This document shows positions 23,201-36,479 of a stretch of DNA of 64,000 nt, one piece after another; position 1 is the first letter of the stretch; each line of letters begins with the position of its first letter. A program made the position numbers and the translations under genes. The notes below the pieces were generated by a model. That model saw only the letters and a program-made list of their open reading frames with translations. It had not been told where the DNA came from and did not search any database. This stretch comes from Paralvinella palmiformis (lineage: Eukaryota; Annelida; Polychaeta; Terebellida; Alvinellidae), in assembly GCA_025642065.1 (NCBI GenBank), contig JAODUP010000090.1, positions 374,501-438,500 of the forward strand. The letters are read 5' to 3'.

Positions 23201-26200
23201 AAGCGATCGTTATAGTTTGCCTTGATCTATCGACAGTATATAAAGCACATTGGTATGAATAACAAATTATGAAAACAAAACTATTTCCTGCATTCAAAAT
23301 GTCACCTGAAAATACTGCTGGGAAAAGTTCGGATTTTTAAGTTGGCTTAATGGACAGTACTACCATAAATCATTATATTTAGGCCTTAAACCCTTAATAG
23401 CCAGGACCTACTGTAATCCTTGAATTTATATAAATGATATCTGCAATGCATCATATTTTCACATATGTAACATTTGGAGTTTAAAGCCAACACTTGTCCA
23501 TGATGCATTTACAGATTACTGTAAATCCCTTCTCAACCTGCTGGATAAATTGGTCCAAAATTAGCAACGATTCTATAACAACTCGGGTAGTCACTGGGTG
23601 TTAGAAACATGATCATATCACTCTAATAATGAAGGAGCTTCATTGGATTCCAATAAATAAGTGGATTCAATACTTTCATGATCACATACAAGGCTTTAAA
23701 TGGTCAAACACCTGTATATTTGACAGAACTGCTTTATAAGAAGGTTAATGCTGGAACACTTGGATCACAAGTGAACTGAACCTTGCAGTACCTAAATACA
23801 TACTTGAAACATTTGGACTGAATGCATTTTGTGTATGCATTATGGAATATCTGAAGGTTGTTTCATCTTTGACTTCGCTTCATTACCTGTGCCCATTTAG
23901 CCTACCATGTGCACAAAAGTGGCAGTAAAGCATCAATCATCATCACCAACATTATGGAATAAGTTGCCTGGTCATATTAGAAATTCTTAGCTATTTTCTT
24001 AATAGTTATTTTAAAACATTTCTTTTCAAGTAAGCTTTTAATTGTTAACATAATCATATTTTGTTACTTTCTTAATGATATCTCTATTGTACAGCTTCTC
24101 AGAACAGGGTTTTGATGCCTTATAAATATGCATTATTATCTTAAAGCTCTTAATAATAGTGTTGTCTTGAATAAAATGGACTAATATAGAATTGTAATTC
24201 TGTACATAACTAAGTCACAGCTACTTTCTCACTTTGAATTAGGCCTCCCCTGCACCAAGTTCTAGTACATCTAGATATCATTAGCTGTAGCTTAGGCATA
24301 ATTGTAAATGAGTGAGCTATTTTCTTGAACCCCCAAAAAACTTTACAATTAGAATTATAGTGTTTTCAATGTGTAATTTGTATTGTATTCTTTTCCAGAT
24401 TAAAAATGTTCGTCTGGTACGAGACAGGGAAACAGACAAATTTAAAGGTACCCTACCTTCTTAGTAACATTAGTTAAATAAATATGGACTTTATATTGTC
24501 ACCCTATCATTTCATGGATTTTGGGTTGGTGTACAGACTTGACTTGTATTAATATTTTCAGGCTTTGGTTATGTAGAATTTGCGGACAGAAGTTCATTAG
24601 AAGAGGCACTAACTTATGATGGTGCTGTAAGTATATTAATTTGTATACAGTGTGTTTATAAAATATCTACTTATTTATCACACTTTAAATGTAAATTGAT
24701 AAACATTTATCCTATTATTCAATCTTTTAGTACATAAGCATTTCAGTTGCTGTCCCTACTCTTTGGCATTCACTCCCTGAGCATCATCATTGTCCTAAGT
24801 TTCCACTCCTCCTGTACCCGGACTATGAGTTAGCCCAACCCTGTACTAGGTGGGCCAATGAGCTTGGTTATTTGTGAGCATATTGGTGCAATAGAATTTT
24901 TTAAATTATTATTGTTATTAAATAAAACATGTCAACTCCACTAGATATGCCTAAGTTGCAATCATCTAATTCAGTACTGTACATTTACTGTTAGTTCTCA
25001 CCTAGGGATATAATAGACAACCCTATATATAATTCAAGCTATAAACGAAAAATATTTAGCTATAAGGTAATGTATAATAGGGTCCTTTTATTTTAAATAT
25101 TTTGAATACCATTCTGCTGAAATAAATTAATTTGGCTGGCAATAATGGAACCAAATAGCATGACAAACAATGGTTCAGCTGATATGACAGATATAGTTTC
25201 ATTATTAATATTGAACCATTTCCCCAGATGTGATCATTTGACAGAGTTCCCCTTTTCTCAGATTAGGCGTTTTCTTCCACCATTATTCTGATAATCCTCC
25301 TCACCCAGAAGTTGGAACTTAGTTTCTTGCCACATTCAGCTGAATTATTTATTACATACATTGCTCCAACATTTCACATTGCTTAGAGAATTCTTGTAGG
25401 ACACAGAATTGGACCACTCACAAACACCCAGAGACAGGAATCTCATTTCCTACTTCAGTATATGGAAAAACAATCATGAATCATCAGTGAGTTGGGAATT
25501 TTGGCTTACCAGAGCCTGTTCCAAAACAATTCTCTGGAAGATGAAGCATTGTGTTGGGCCTTGTTTGTAGTAGTGTGTCAGTGAGTTGACAACACTGAAA
25601 AGCTGGGGTGTTGTTGCTGATTAGTGTAATTGGTACTAGTTCTGCACTTATTTATATACCAAAGTAGCCTATAAAATGCATTTCTAGTGATTCTTGCATT
25701 CATCTCCGGTACTTTATCACCTGTATATAAGCAACTCATTCCAAAGGGCATATACCCTGCTGGAGCATTGCATCCACATGTGGAGTAGATCAGTGCCACA
25801 AAGGTGACAAATTCTGTCACTTTATTTCCCTGCTGCTTGGTTGTTATTTTTCCTGATGGAATCTCCTGTATTTTGGCCTCAAACAGGCAAATTTTCAAAC
25901 AATAGATCAGCTTCGCCATCTATCTAGCTATGGGCAGGACACCCCAGAGGTTGAAAAATAGTTGTTAGATAGTCAGGATCAAGATACACAGCTGTACAAA
26001 TTCTCTGTCATCATCCTGTTTCTGGTCAACTTGAGATGTCACTATTTCAAGCTTTTGGTCCACTGTTCAATAATTAGAAATTGTTCTTCTGCAGGAATAG
26101 ATGACACCTAAACTCAGTACAGAGCTTGATTAATGTCACATGGAACTAAGTTTCAGTCCTTTCTCAGATGAGTGAAAAGCATGACATTTTGGTGACTTTT

Positions 26201-29200
26201 TGATATTCAAGTCATCAAACACATGTGAAAGAATGACCTATATGATGTAAACAGCCAGACCACAAGAGTGGACTTCCCAGGCTCTGTTGAATCTGGTTAC
26301 ATTCTGCAGATACATGGTCACTTTTATTTACAGTTGCTTCAAACACCATATTGCTGATTCGGTCTGCACCATTCCAATAATGTAAAATCAGTCGTAAGAT
26401 TTGAAATGATGTCACCGGGGTTTTCTAACCGTACCCAAATGTATAACATTTAGGTATTTATAATAAAGTAAGCAAGCCCTTTCCAAGAAGCACACACTGT
26501 CATAGTTAAGAATTTGCTAACCATCTGCCTGCATGTCATGAGCATCACTTCAAAGAAGGTGACACTGTTTTTTTGTATTATTTACACTTACTTACTTTCT
26601 CATTCTATATATGTCTTAGTTAATTAGTTTTAGACATTTATGATCGCTTACTGCTTGAACAATAATTGTTCCACAACCATTTTATACATTTTCTTATTTT
26701 TCAGCTATTTGAAGACAAATATTTGCGAGTTGATGTAGCTGAGGGTCGTAAATCAGATCGTGGTGGCTTTGATAGAGGGCGAGGGGGTCGTGGACGTGGA
26801 GATTTCATGGATCGAGGTAATGTTAGGGCTTGGTAGATAAAGAGTGTATTGATTGCTTTAATGCAAACTGGATTGTGCCTAGCACATAGGCCCTTATAAG
26901 TGCACACCCCACTTGCAATGAAACAGCCACATAGTTTGGATGGAGTGATCAACAAACAACAAGAATTAGGGATGATATAACATGCTCTTAGCAATTTCTC
27001 ACAACTGATTAATCTGGCAGTGTTTAGAGTTCATTCATACAAGGGATAAAGTCAGCCAATCAGAGGTTTCTTTTTTAGTTTTGGCACCAACTTTAAAAAG
27101 CTGCTATGACATGCTAAATGCAACCTGCATCTAGATAAAATGCTAGAAATTTTTTTTAAATGACAAATTCAGTTGTATTTTTTGGAATGCTGGAAAGCTG
27201 TTAAAGGTTAGAAGACTTGGATTTGAAACAATTCAAATTTAAGAGAAGATTGTGGATTCCAAGAAGAATAAGAACATAATTTTTGGCACAGCAGACCTAG
27301 TGCTTCAAAAGAAAATAGTTATGAACCTGCCTTTACAGAAAAAAGTACACACTTGGGCAAAGAAAATTTTGTTCACAAAATTCTGGGTGCGCATTGTGTG
27401 CTTGCTATGTCAAACTTCGTGTACTAAATATCTTGAATATAGTAACTAGTATGAGTCAACACTTATATTAAAATATGTTGTATTAATCAGATCTGTAATA
27501 CATGTTACTCTTTCTGTGACACAGTTTCTTACTTTTTATATGGTCTGGGATAACTGTATTAATACATTAAAGTAGTTATCATCATATGTAATAATTATAT
27601 ATGTTTTGAATTTCCGTGTTATTGAAATCAGGAAGTTTAATACAATTGTCTGCTGCACGTATAGCCTCCTTCGGTTGAAATAACAGTTGTTAGTTTATTG
27701 TTATTATTACTGTATTCATCCTTCAGAGTGTGTTGAAATGTTTATTTGTTTGGGTTTACCTTACCACAGGTTAAGGGCGTTCTGATAGTGCAGAGTATTG
27801 CAAACCTCTGGGTCATGGGTTTGAATGCCACTCATACCAGTATTTGGGGATGTTTTCCCAAAGCAGTCACCCCACATATCCCAAATATAACCAGTGCTGA
27901 GACTAATAATACTCATTCATTGAACACAGATTAAACTGCTGGTGACAAATAATTTTTGGATGCCACCATTTTGAAGCCAGGTACAATCCCGATACTCCTG
28001 AAGTTGGCTGTCACTGTGTATATGCTGCTTGATAGGTAGTCAGTATGACCCATGTATAAGAATGTAAACAAACATCACGCAAGCTTGGTTTTGGTACAGA
28101 AACGTATTTATCAATATTACAGTCTAATTGGTTCAAATAATCTAAGATTTTATTAATATGACTAAAGAAACACAAATAATGAAATTCTGTTTGAAGAGTG
28201 GGTAATGTTTTAACACGAGTTATCTACTGAGCTGTCAAACCTATGTCAATGAACCAACAATGGTGTCAGTTAGTAGTAATTAGTAGGTTGAGCCATACAG
28301 GAAGATATAATCCAGGGATGAAAGATTCCCAGTATTTACCGAAATTCAGGTATTTTTCTTTTGTTTACATAGGACTTTAAAAAAAAAATTGCTTAAATTG
28401 CTAAAGAAAAATGTTATTGAAAAGTGCCCTAGAATGCTCAGAATCGACCTCCAGTGATGCCTGATCTGAGCAACTTTCAGGATTTTGCTAAGCTAGAACA
28501 TCTGTGACCTAATTCAAGTTGGAGATACTTTTGCATCTTGACATCAAAGCACATAACTTCTTCCCTGTACAATCTGGCATTTGAGAAAGTTGCAATGAGT
28601 ATTCTCCAGTACATTAAATTCATAAAATTTCTGGTATCGTGTATAGTTATTGTTGGATTTGGGATTGCTTTTATGACCAATACAAATTTTTTCATAATAT
28701 GAAAATAATCATTGTATATGTTTCAGGTGGCCGTGGCGGCCGTGGTGGTGGTGGTAGTGGTGGTGGTCGAGATGATTTTGGGTATAGTGATAGAGGACGC
28801 TTCTCTGAAGGTCGAGGTGGATTTCATGGTGGTGACAGAGGAGGATTTAGAGGAGGATTTAGGGGCACTTCTAGAGGTGCATCTGATGACTGGAGTGACA
28901 GAGATGGCTATGGTAGTAACAGATTTCGTGGTAGTGGTGGTACTAGTCGACCCAGGAGGGATAGTGGCGGTCAGATTGCACCCGATCTCCGAGAACCATC
29001 ACCAGGTAAACTCAACAATCACTTTAAACATAATCATAAGTGGAAGTCAGGTTTTCAAACAACTTGATCATTAGTCTGAGGTACAAAGTTCTTTCAAAGC
29101 ATGATGTAGTAGATGGGTTCTGAATAAGTGCAGTATTATGGTGATAGAACCCACTGGAAATTTGTTCCATGTATGAAAGCTCTTTTGCACAGTGGCCACT

Positions 29201-31595
29201 TTAATTTTTGTTCACTACTGTATTTTCTGTAACCTGATTGTCCTAGTTTAAGAGCATTCTCAGATGAACATTTTAACAAATGAATGTTTTTATGAGCAAC
29301 GTTCCTGTTCCACGGTTTATTAGGATGATCTTATACTGTGTGTGAAAGAATGTCTCCTACTGATCAGTACTGACTATGTTAACTGCGCTAGATTAAATGA
29401 TTGTTTGATTGCTATGTCAACAAACTACATTATATATTAATATATAATTAATTATTTATATTTGTCTTTAATAAATTGTCTTAGAAGCACTCATTCATTT
29501 CTACCTTTATTTACTTTGATAACTGAAAGGTATCACAGATAATCAGAATGAAAAAGCATTGTTTTGATGAGAACAGTAAACCCCATTTCACTCTCCATGC
29601 TAAATGCGAGCTGCCAAAGTTTCTAGCCCAGAACCTCATGCCAAGAAAGGATTGTTGTTAGAAATTTGTTGATTGTTTTTGTTTTTTATAGAATCAGCAG
29701 CACGTAGACCAAAATTAAAGTTATTACCGAGAACTGTGAAAGATCCAGTGAATGATGTAGTGCACACAGCAAGAAATGAAAGCATCTTTGGTAAAGGAAG
29801 ACCACGGGATGAACGTGAGTTTGAGGATAACGGCACAAGTGATCAAGACAGGCGAACAATCAGCGAGTCGAGTCATTGAGGGGGGCCAAGCTCAAATTTT
29901 TAATATTCTTTAAGAAGAAATATGATTGGTCAAGATGGTTAGTATCAGCTGGAGAAATGTTGTGTAGTTCTACATGGCATTTCGAGCACTGATACTTTAC
30001 TGCAGGCTTGTGATATATCCCTTAAACCTGTCATTCTCTCACTATGCTATCCTTTCATTCTAGCTTCCTAGTTATCCCTTTCCTGCCTTTAGAATCCTTT
30101 CACTGAGTTGTCTAGTAGCGTTGTTCAGCTTTGTCAAGATGTCGTTCGTGCTGGTATTTTTAATTTAAATTTTTTTTAATGTAGTTTTTCACGCCAGTAG
30201 CATTACTTTACTAACAAATGTTCAGTGTACTAATTGTTCTCAAACAGAAAAGTGATTCCCTGACAGAGGGGAATGAGTTAGCCCAGGTCCATTTAGTTAT
30301 GTGTTACTGTCTTTGACTGCATGGTGCTTAGTTTTTTTGCATTTTTAGCTAGAAATAATCTGCTACAAGTGATATAGCTCCATCTAATTTAAACATCATA
30401 TCTGATAATGCTATTTTTGTGCTATTTATGCACAAGACCATCATACTTCACTTGTAGCAAAAGACCCTTTTTGGTATTCCATAATTTATTTGTGTGATCC
30501 TGTAAGTACTTTGATGTATTTTAAATGCTAAGTAAGAACACATGTATAAACATCAACTGTTTGTTATTAAGTTGGAAACTTTGTACGTGTGTATTCTTAT
30601 GTGTATTTATTACTGCATTCATTCAGTTTATGACATGCTTGGTCATCAGATGTTAAACTGCTGGCAGTTTAACATGTGATGAATATAAGGTGCTGTGTGC
30701 ACCTGCATTTAATGATGTCACATTCTGTCTGTTAGCATTCACTTACAGGTGTTGTCTTTTTCATAGGGTATTAAAGGGTATTTAACTCTGTACCAGGTTC
30801 TGGTGTGTTCAGTCGGTGGAATTAACAATTTGGTTGGAACAAACAGATTATTTTCTTTTGAAATAGGATGGTGTTTGCATTTCATAAAGACCATTGTTAA
30901 TTGACAGCTACTAGAAATAATGCTGTTTGTTATCAGGAAATTTGGTTATAATGCTCCAAGTTTGCAACAATAATTTAATGCCATAAATGGTTACAGCTGT
31001 TGTATATTAAATTAATTAATTTGGTCTTATTGGTGTAACTCTAAAACTTCTATATATAAAGTTATGTATGTAACATAGATAAATAAAATCGAATTTTAAT
31101 AATGGTCTCTTTAGCAGACTGGTGATTTGGCAGGTGTTGAGTATTTATTAAACTTTTCACAAAGCTGTTTAGTATAGATTTTTCTCATGGCAAACCCATC
31201 CAAGTAAGAGATTAAAGAATTGATAACTCATGGGGAAGAGGTAAGGGTGGACTTTAAGGTAGGAAGAGTTGAACATGATTTGTTTAAGATCAGCATTGGA
31301 TATTTAAAAAAAAAGTTTTTAAATTATTTGTGTGTTGCTGAGAAATATTCAAAGCATTGAATATTATGAACAGCATACATCCAGTCAGCCAGTGTAATTG
31401 CATGCATGAGTGAATTTACAAACATACAAACACACACACACACTGTCAGTTGTATGTAAATTTTGTTATTATTTAGTTTCTTGCTGTTAATGTTTGTCCT
31501 TCATATGATTCAATCTTACAGCTGAGCCTGAAGAGGATGCAGAGGCAAAAGAACCAGCTGCAAAGGCCCATTCTGATAATGGTGACTCCCAGTAG
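17203..31595 (+). CDS. EIF4H: Eukaryotic translation initiation factor 4H, complete, 8 coding exons
   Basis: RNA-binding factor that stimulates the eIF4A helicase during cap-dependent initiation (family knowledge). Exons: 17203-17231, 19495-19684, 24399-24447, 24562-24626, 26705-26816, 28727-29005, 29692-29814, 31522-31595. All introns are GT-AG and the frame is kept: 921 nt, 306 aa. The start [10 protein letters not shown] matches the vertebrate MADF start. The exon 1 donor must be GTATGA at 17232; the donor at 17240 would break the frame. One RRM spans about residues 49-125, with RNP2 VFVGNL and RNP1 KGFGYVEF; the block [16 protein letters not shown] follows. Residues about 128-235 are an RGG/Arg-Gly-Asp-rich region, mainly exon 6, longer than in the 248-aa human protein. 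The C-terminal [11 protein letters not shown] block (exon 7) is family-typical, and an acidic tail ends NGDSQ. Introns 2-5 contain repeats. Confidence 0.93.
17855..18140 (+). mobile_element. tRNA-derived SINE, family A, decayed copy 2 (eIF4H intron 1)
   Basis: Follows the copy at 6903-7268 through AGGGATTAATTTCTTAGCTCA, a CTTTCTATACTGTTCCCTTG block and GATGATAGATCATTAAATGAAA. Its tRNA-like head is decayed (AGGATCTATCTC in place of the B box). Confidence 0.55.
19850..20460. other. GC-richer intronic block of unknown nature
   Basis: In eIF4H intron 2. 20151-20408 is open for 85 codons on the minus strand and is richer in CpG than its surroundings. I recognise no protein family in it. It may be an old mobile-element fragment. 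Confidence 0.25.
23540..24070 (+). mobile_element. CR1/L2-like LINE ORF2 C-terminal remnant, interrupted by a SINE
   Basis: Plus-strand frames give KELHWIP, then [16 protein letters not shown], and after the SINE insertion LWNKLPGHI followed by an F-K-x-F-L-F-K-type end. These are the ordered C-terminal motifs of CR1/L2-type ORF2. The SINE at 23849-23949 sits inside it, so the LINE copy is older. Confidence 0.7.
23838..23960 (+). mobile_element. SINE family B, 5'-truncated copy with 11-bp target-site duplication
   Basis: Insert 23849-23949 (101 bp) begins ATCTGAAGGTTGTTT and ends in a CATCAATCATCATC tail. It is flanked by identical CATTATGGAAT at 23838-23848 and 23950-23960. It matches the 3' part of the full copy at 54928-55110, with a short internal deletion. 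Confidence 0.82.
25570..26420 (-). pseudogene. Decayed transposase-like repetitive protein (eIF4H intron 4)
   Basis: Minus-strand pieces: [17 protein letters not shown] followed by [15 protein letters not shown] (about 26240-26350), and [14 protein letters not shown] (about 25790-25830) followed by [12 protein letters not shown] (about 25650-25690). These resemble blocks of a repetitive invertebrate family that has FDTTxxNTG, then LLWxxCRHH, then a later LxxHLWYL motif, recalled by pattern only. Stops and frame changes break it. The start and end are approximate. Confidence 0.35.
27765..27950 (+). mobile_element. tRNA-derived SINE-like repeat (eIF4H intron 5)
   Basis: B-box-like GGGTTTGAATGCC at about 27818-27830, with an A-box-like GTTCTGATAGTGCAGAG upstream. 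It ends near ACTCATTCATTGAACA. Possibly related to the element at 51555-51780, which also ends in an ACTCATTCA block. Confidence 0.4.
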
Positions 31596-33560
31596 ATGTC
31601 GCAACGCCTGCATCCTGACCAAGCAGTTTCTTCTGACAACCCATAATGTATATAGAAACACTCTACCTTGGTTCATGCGACATGTACAGTTTAAATAGAC
31701 ATATTCTTCCTACACAGGCATATTGCGCTTAATGGCAGATTATGGCTGTGAAGTTATTTAGGTCTTGCTTCATGTACCCAATTATAAATAGTTTTGGTTG
31801 AAAATGTGGTTTAAAGTAAAACAATATCCAGCAATGTTTTGAAAGAGTTTCTTTATCTCGTATTGCTGCCCACTGAACGTTTACACACTGATTTTCTTTA
31901 ACTGCCATACTGATTCGCATCTGTCTGTGCCTATTTATGTATGTTTGTGTGTATGTATGTTGACACACACAGGTACATATGTAGATGCAACTGGTGTTTT
32001 GTGGAATGTTCGTGTGGAGGGATCCTATTTATTTGAAATGTGTTCTATTTAACTTATTGACATTTTGCTGCATTACACTTTTTCAATTCATGCATTGCAT
32101 TACAGTACTTCTCTGACTAGATTAACACAATTATGAATGTTTCAGTTTGTTAATTGAAAAACAAGAGCAATGATTCACTATTACCTTCAGTTTCCTGTTA
32201 AGCCATTAAGGCGAGTTCTAAACATACTGACTTGTTTATTTAATGTGATGCTGCTATATTTTTACATCCGAATGTTTTACTTGAATTATCTGATTCTGTA
32301 TTAATATATGTGAAATAAGAGTTTATTAACATGTCATCTGTTTCAAACCCAAATGTTATTATCAAAGGATCACAGCTGCTAGATCATTTTCCCACATTAA
32401 CTGCATAAACAGCTGGTTATACCATAAATATATATTTGTTTGAAAGTCACACACATGGACCCATGAGATCTAAATTGACAGCCAAAAGAACATTTTATTC
32501 TCTGAACTATATCTGGGATTATTTTGAAGGTTTGGTTATGGCATCAAGACTCGCCAATATATCGGTCTTGTATTTTTGTCATTATACATTAGTAGTTATG
32601 GCTGATTTCGGTAGTGACAGGTTCGTAGTCCACACCATTTAATCACAACAAATTAAGAATCCTTTCTGATGGAATTGTTCAAATCAAATGCTTGACAGAT
32701 CGTTTAGTGTAACTCATTCATGTGTACATTAATCATGACCAGTTTCTGTAACGTTCTCTATGCGTCATCTTATACTGATGCACAAAGAGTGCTTGATTTT
32801 GTTATTCAGGGTGGTGTATAACAATTATTTTTGCCAGCCAAGAGAATACTAATCTTAGTGTTTTGTCTAAGTGTACTGCTGTTTGTTATTTTCGTAGTTG
32901 ATTAACATCATGTGTTCACCCGGGCCTTTCTAACTCTTTCTGGCATCCACCGACGATTTGGCAGCCCATAGGCAGGTGATTTCGTATAATATAGGTTTCT
33001 CTACCAAATAGGTTGTCCCATTTTCCTTCTTTTCATTATGTGCTATAAGCCGATGCTCGTTGTGCACACATCGTCATCTTGTATTTGGAAGAGGACTGTA
33101 TGTTTGCATTGTTGTGTTACTGGCTCATTATTTTGTTCATGAAAGCTGGTAATACGCGAAAAATGATCATTTGTATGTAGAGTAAATATATGAATATTAT
33201 TAACTTGTTTTTGCTGTCTTTTTAACAATGTGTTCAATTTGTAAAGCAGACATTTTAATACAGAGAACATAAAATCGCTAGTGAAATGTGTATTTGAATA
33301 CCTGTAAGTAGATGTTCTCATTCATTGGCAGTTTTGCACTCTTGTTTATAATGGTATGAATTTAAATTAATTGCATATGTGTTATTGGTCTAAATGTGCT
33401 TAAAGTAATTAATTAATTATGTTACAAACTCATATATGCATGGATTACAACTGTTTTGTTATACAGAAAAAACTTAATCAGTTGAATATATATTTATAAT
33501 ATTATATATATCATAAGGTGAACACAAAGTTCATATTCATTAATTCAACACCTAACCTAG
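31596..33560. other. 3' UTR of eIF4H and intergenic sequence
   Basis: AT-rich sequence after the eIF4H stop. No canonical AATAAA is seen in the first 800 nt, so the mRNA end cannot be placed. No other gene is seen. Confidence 0.4.
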
Positions 33561-33569
33561 CCAGTTTGA

Positions 33570-33735
33570 AGAAAAGCCTTCTCGGAAATTAAATAAGTTT
33601 TATTTAGCTTAGACAGTGGCCTTCCATGGAACATAAACCTAGTTGCTACTACCTATAGGAACGTCCTGGGATTTGATCCCACATCCTGGAGTACAGCGCT
33701 TATGCCATTTTAGCCACGTTGCAAAACGTTGGAAG
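33570..33735 (-). mobile_element. tRNA-derived SINE-like repeat
   Basis: On the minus strand, GTGGCTAAAATGGCATAAGC gives an A-box-like segment and GGGATCAAATCCC a B box about 35 nt later, the spacing of a tRNA head. The body runs leftwards to about 33570. No target-site duplication was identified. Confidence 0.4.
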
Positions 33736-35460
33736 TTCATACATAACTGGCTTGACTAGTGAGTACGAAGTCGACCATCACCACTGTAATGTTAAACTAT
33801 ATTTTTTAGCTATCACGCAACAATAACATATTCAACTTAACAGTAAGCTTCAGGCTAAAACAAAAGCCTTGTTACATCGGCTTTCCTATGATCTAGCATC
33901 CTTGTTTTGGTGTTGGTAGTAGAGATAATTTACCAAGTAGTCCAGTGGAGCACGATTTCTTTTATTCGCTGCGAGTGATTGAAGATTACTTTTTACAAAA
34001 CGTGCGGCTTATTGTGTAGCGAGGCAATTTTCACGAGGACCGTCGGAATCGTTTCACCCTGGAACGTTTGTCTGAAATGAAATGATTCAAAACTTTGATT
34101 AGTATTCTAATCGACCACACGTACGTTTAACTGAATTGTATTAATTTAACTGACAATGGAATTAAGAATTTTTCAAAAATAAATATTAATTATGGTCGGT
34201 TTACATTTCTGGATTTAGACCCGTCTAATTTCTTATAAAAGGGATAAGTTATCGGATTATAATATATTTTGGCAAGAAAGGCTGGGTTATATGATTGAGC
34301 GGTTGGTGAATCTAGGATGATGAATCTACACGCGCACAAACCGATTGATTTCAGAATTATCTCTATCGGTGTGTTTCACACACGCTTGCACGATGTTTCA
34401 CAGCTAGAAGTTGGATCACCGTTTTCCTTTGCACGGTTTTTAATATGGCTACAAATGTAATTGACGAATGGTATCATTTTATGTATAGACTGGAGGGGTT
34501 CGGTATTTATTTCACAATTTGAACAATATTATGAACACTATTGTTTGGCATTGAAAGCGCTTACGTTATAAAATATAGATGTGAAATATCATTTTACATG
34601 ACAAAAAGCAGATGCCCCTAGTCCCACACACTGATGTCACCCAGACTTATCATTGTGTGTGTGTGTTTACACTTAAAAATCATAAACTCAGGAAATTACA
34701 TATACTGAAGCTTGACCACAATAAATATACACACACCCAGAGAAGTTAAAAATCATAAAACCTGATATCCTTAATTGGCCTACAGGAGCAAGAAAATATA
34801 TCTAAGCATAACTGGGATGGATCTAGAAAATAATATAGTGACTGGTTCCGAGCGCACGCATACACCCCCCCCGACACGCACACACGTGGATATAAACATA
34901 TTATGGATTTATTTGTAAATAAATCAAGAATACAATTCCCTAATCAGAATAGTTATGGATTTTCCCGTTACAATCTAATTTACCTCCAACGCAGGTATGG
35001 TCTGATATTAATTCGTTTTAGCACCTGTATAAACTAAGACGATATCAATAGTCAAACCTTATCGGGCTGTCCAAATCGTCATAACGGCTAACTAGATTAC
35101 TGGCCATTCTCTATCAGTCATACACATATATGTTGATGATCTGTGCCTGTTGCCTATCTATATGTATCCTAAAACACACACACAACTAATGACAATTAAC
35201 GAAAAACGTCACATCAGTCGATTTCGGTGTCTGCTTCGGAATGCATGAACCTTGAAATTTACATATAGGCCTAGATGTCGATATTTTGAGGTGCGTTCCG
35301 GGCAGATCTGCGACTGATCCATTTAGCGATTTGAAACAATTGAAATATACTGCCGTCTCAGCTGCTTTATTGACATAGATTATCTCAAGGTTGCGCTTGC
35401 CATGAAGCCACTCACGTGTTTCGGTTTGTGATTATGGCGGTTGGCTGTCAAGACATGCAA
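33736..35460. other. Intergenic sequence, nothing recognised
   Basis: AT-rich, with short (GT)n and (CA)n runs near 34652 and 34860. No supported coding exon. Confidence 0.3.
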
Positions 35461-35467
35461 ATAAATG

Positions 35468-35493
35468 TTACAGTTAATCTGTATAGTCAGGTA

Positions 35494-35534
<41 letters not shown>

Positions 35535-35607
35535 CTGAATTTTTAGATAATCTATGTTAAATCTCAGTTAGCAATAGACGTATTACCAGAAAATAGATTA
35601 ACTGTAA
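35468..35607. mobile_element. MITE, copy 1 (inverse orientation to the copy at 44311-44456)
   Basis: Terminal inverted repeats: TTACAGTTAATCTGTAT on the left and AGATTAACTGTAA on the right. Inside are GTCAGGTAAGAT, a (TA)n tract (35496-35530), AACCTGAATTTTTAG and GTTAAATCTCAGTTAGCAAT. The interior is the reverse complement of that of the copy at 44311-44456. Confidence 0.75.
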
Positions 35608-35909
35608 TTATATATAGAGAGAGGAGGGGGGGGGCGGTGTGAGACTCGTACAAATTCAATAATTAATTTTTACTCCAAATCGCTTGCTTTCAATTTTGGG
35701 TTTGTTGAAGCCGAATTCGTTGCACATGACGTATGTACTGATGTTTTGCGAATTTTAAGTTCTTTCTCACGGCAGCAACATCGTTTTGTTGTTGATTTTA
35801 TTATGGGCCATATTTTGTTTTGATTTCTCTGTCAATGACAATGAAAATATGGCTAAAATGATCTTTTACTGATATGCAATATATACATCCAAGTAAAACA
35901 GTATGCATG

Positions 35910-35974
35910 CCAGTTTGCTCGAAAAAAGTGGCCGTAAAACATCAATCATCATCATCATCCCCAGTTTGCTCGAA
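35910..35974 (+). mobile_element. SINE family B, 37-bp 5'-truncated copy with 14-bp target-site duplication
   Basis: Only AAAAGTGGCCGTAAAACATC plus an (ATC)n tail (35924-35960) was inserted. It is flanked by identical CCAGTTTGCTCGAA at 35910-35923 and 35961-35974. Confidence 0.85.
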
Positions 35975-36479
35975 TAATATACGCCTATATATTCAGCCCT
36001 AATTGGACTCACACCCTAAACACCTCCAATATACAAATTCTGACACCGCCACGGGTTTTCAATAAACACAAGTATATTTTCTGCACATTTTCGGCTTATC
36101 GCAATACCTGTCGCCATGCACCTGTTAATTAATACTCGTCCAACCATCCTGTTTAGATGATGATCCGATCACAATTTAAGTTGATTATATACGAAGACCA
36201 ACAATTAAGAACGGAGCAGTTCAGAAGCAAGGGTAGTCGTTTAAATACTGATAACCGTAGTAAATTAATATATTTTTGTTTTATAATTGTTCACCGATGA
36301 AGATATCTTGATTCCAAAATGGCATATGGAAATATGTGGTCATTTGATGAATGCCGCGCGTAGAAGATCATTTCTCATACCCATATATGTTTTTTTTTAT
36401 GATGAACGCGGCTGTATTAAATTAAAGTGACTAGAAAATTATCAACATTAAACTATCCGCGTTGCTAATGTAGCAGAAT

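Noticed and set aside
26701..26994. 97-codon minus frame with Pro-Arg repeats
   Set aside because: Antisense shadow of eIF4H exon 5.
28712..29074. 120-codon plus frame, Val/Glu/Met-rich
   Set aside because: Frame-shifted shadow of the RGG-rich exon 6 of eIF4H.
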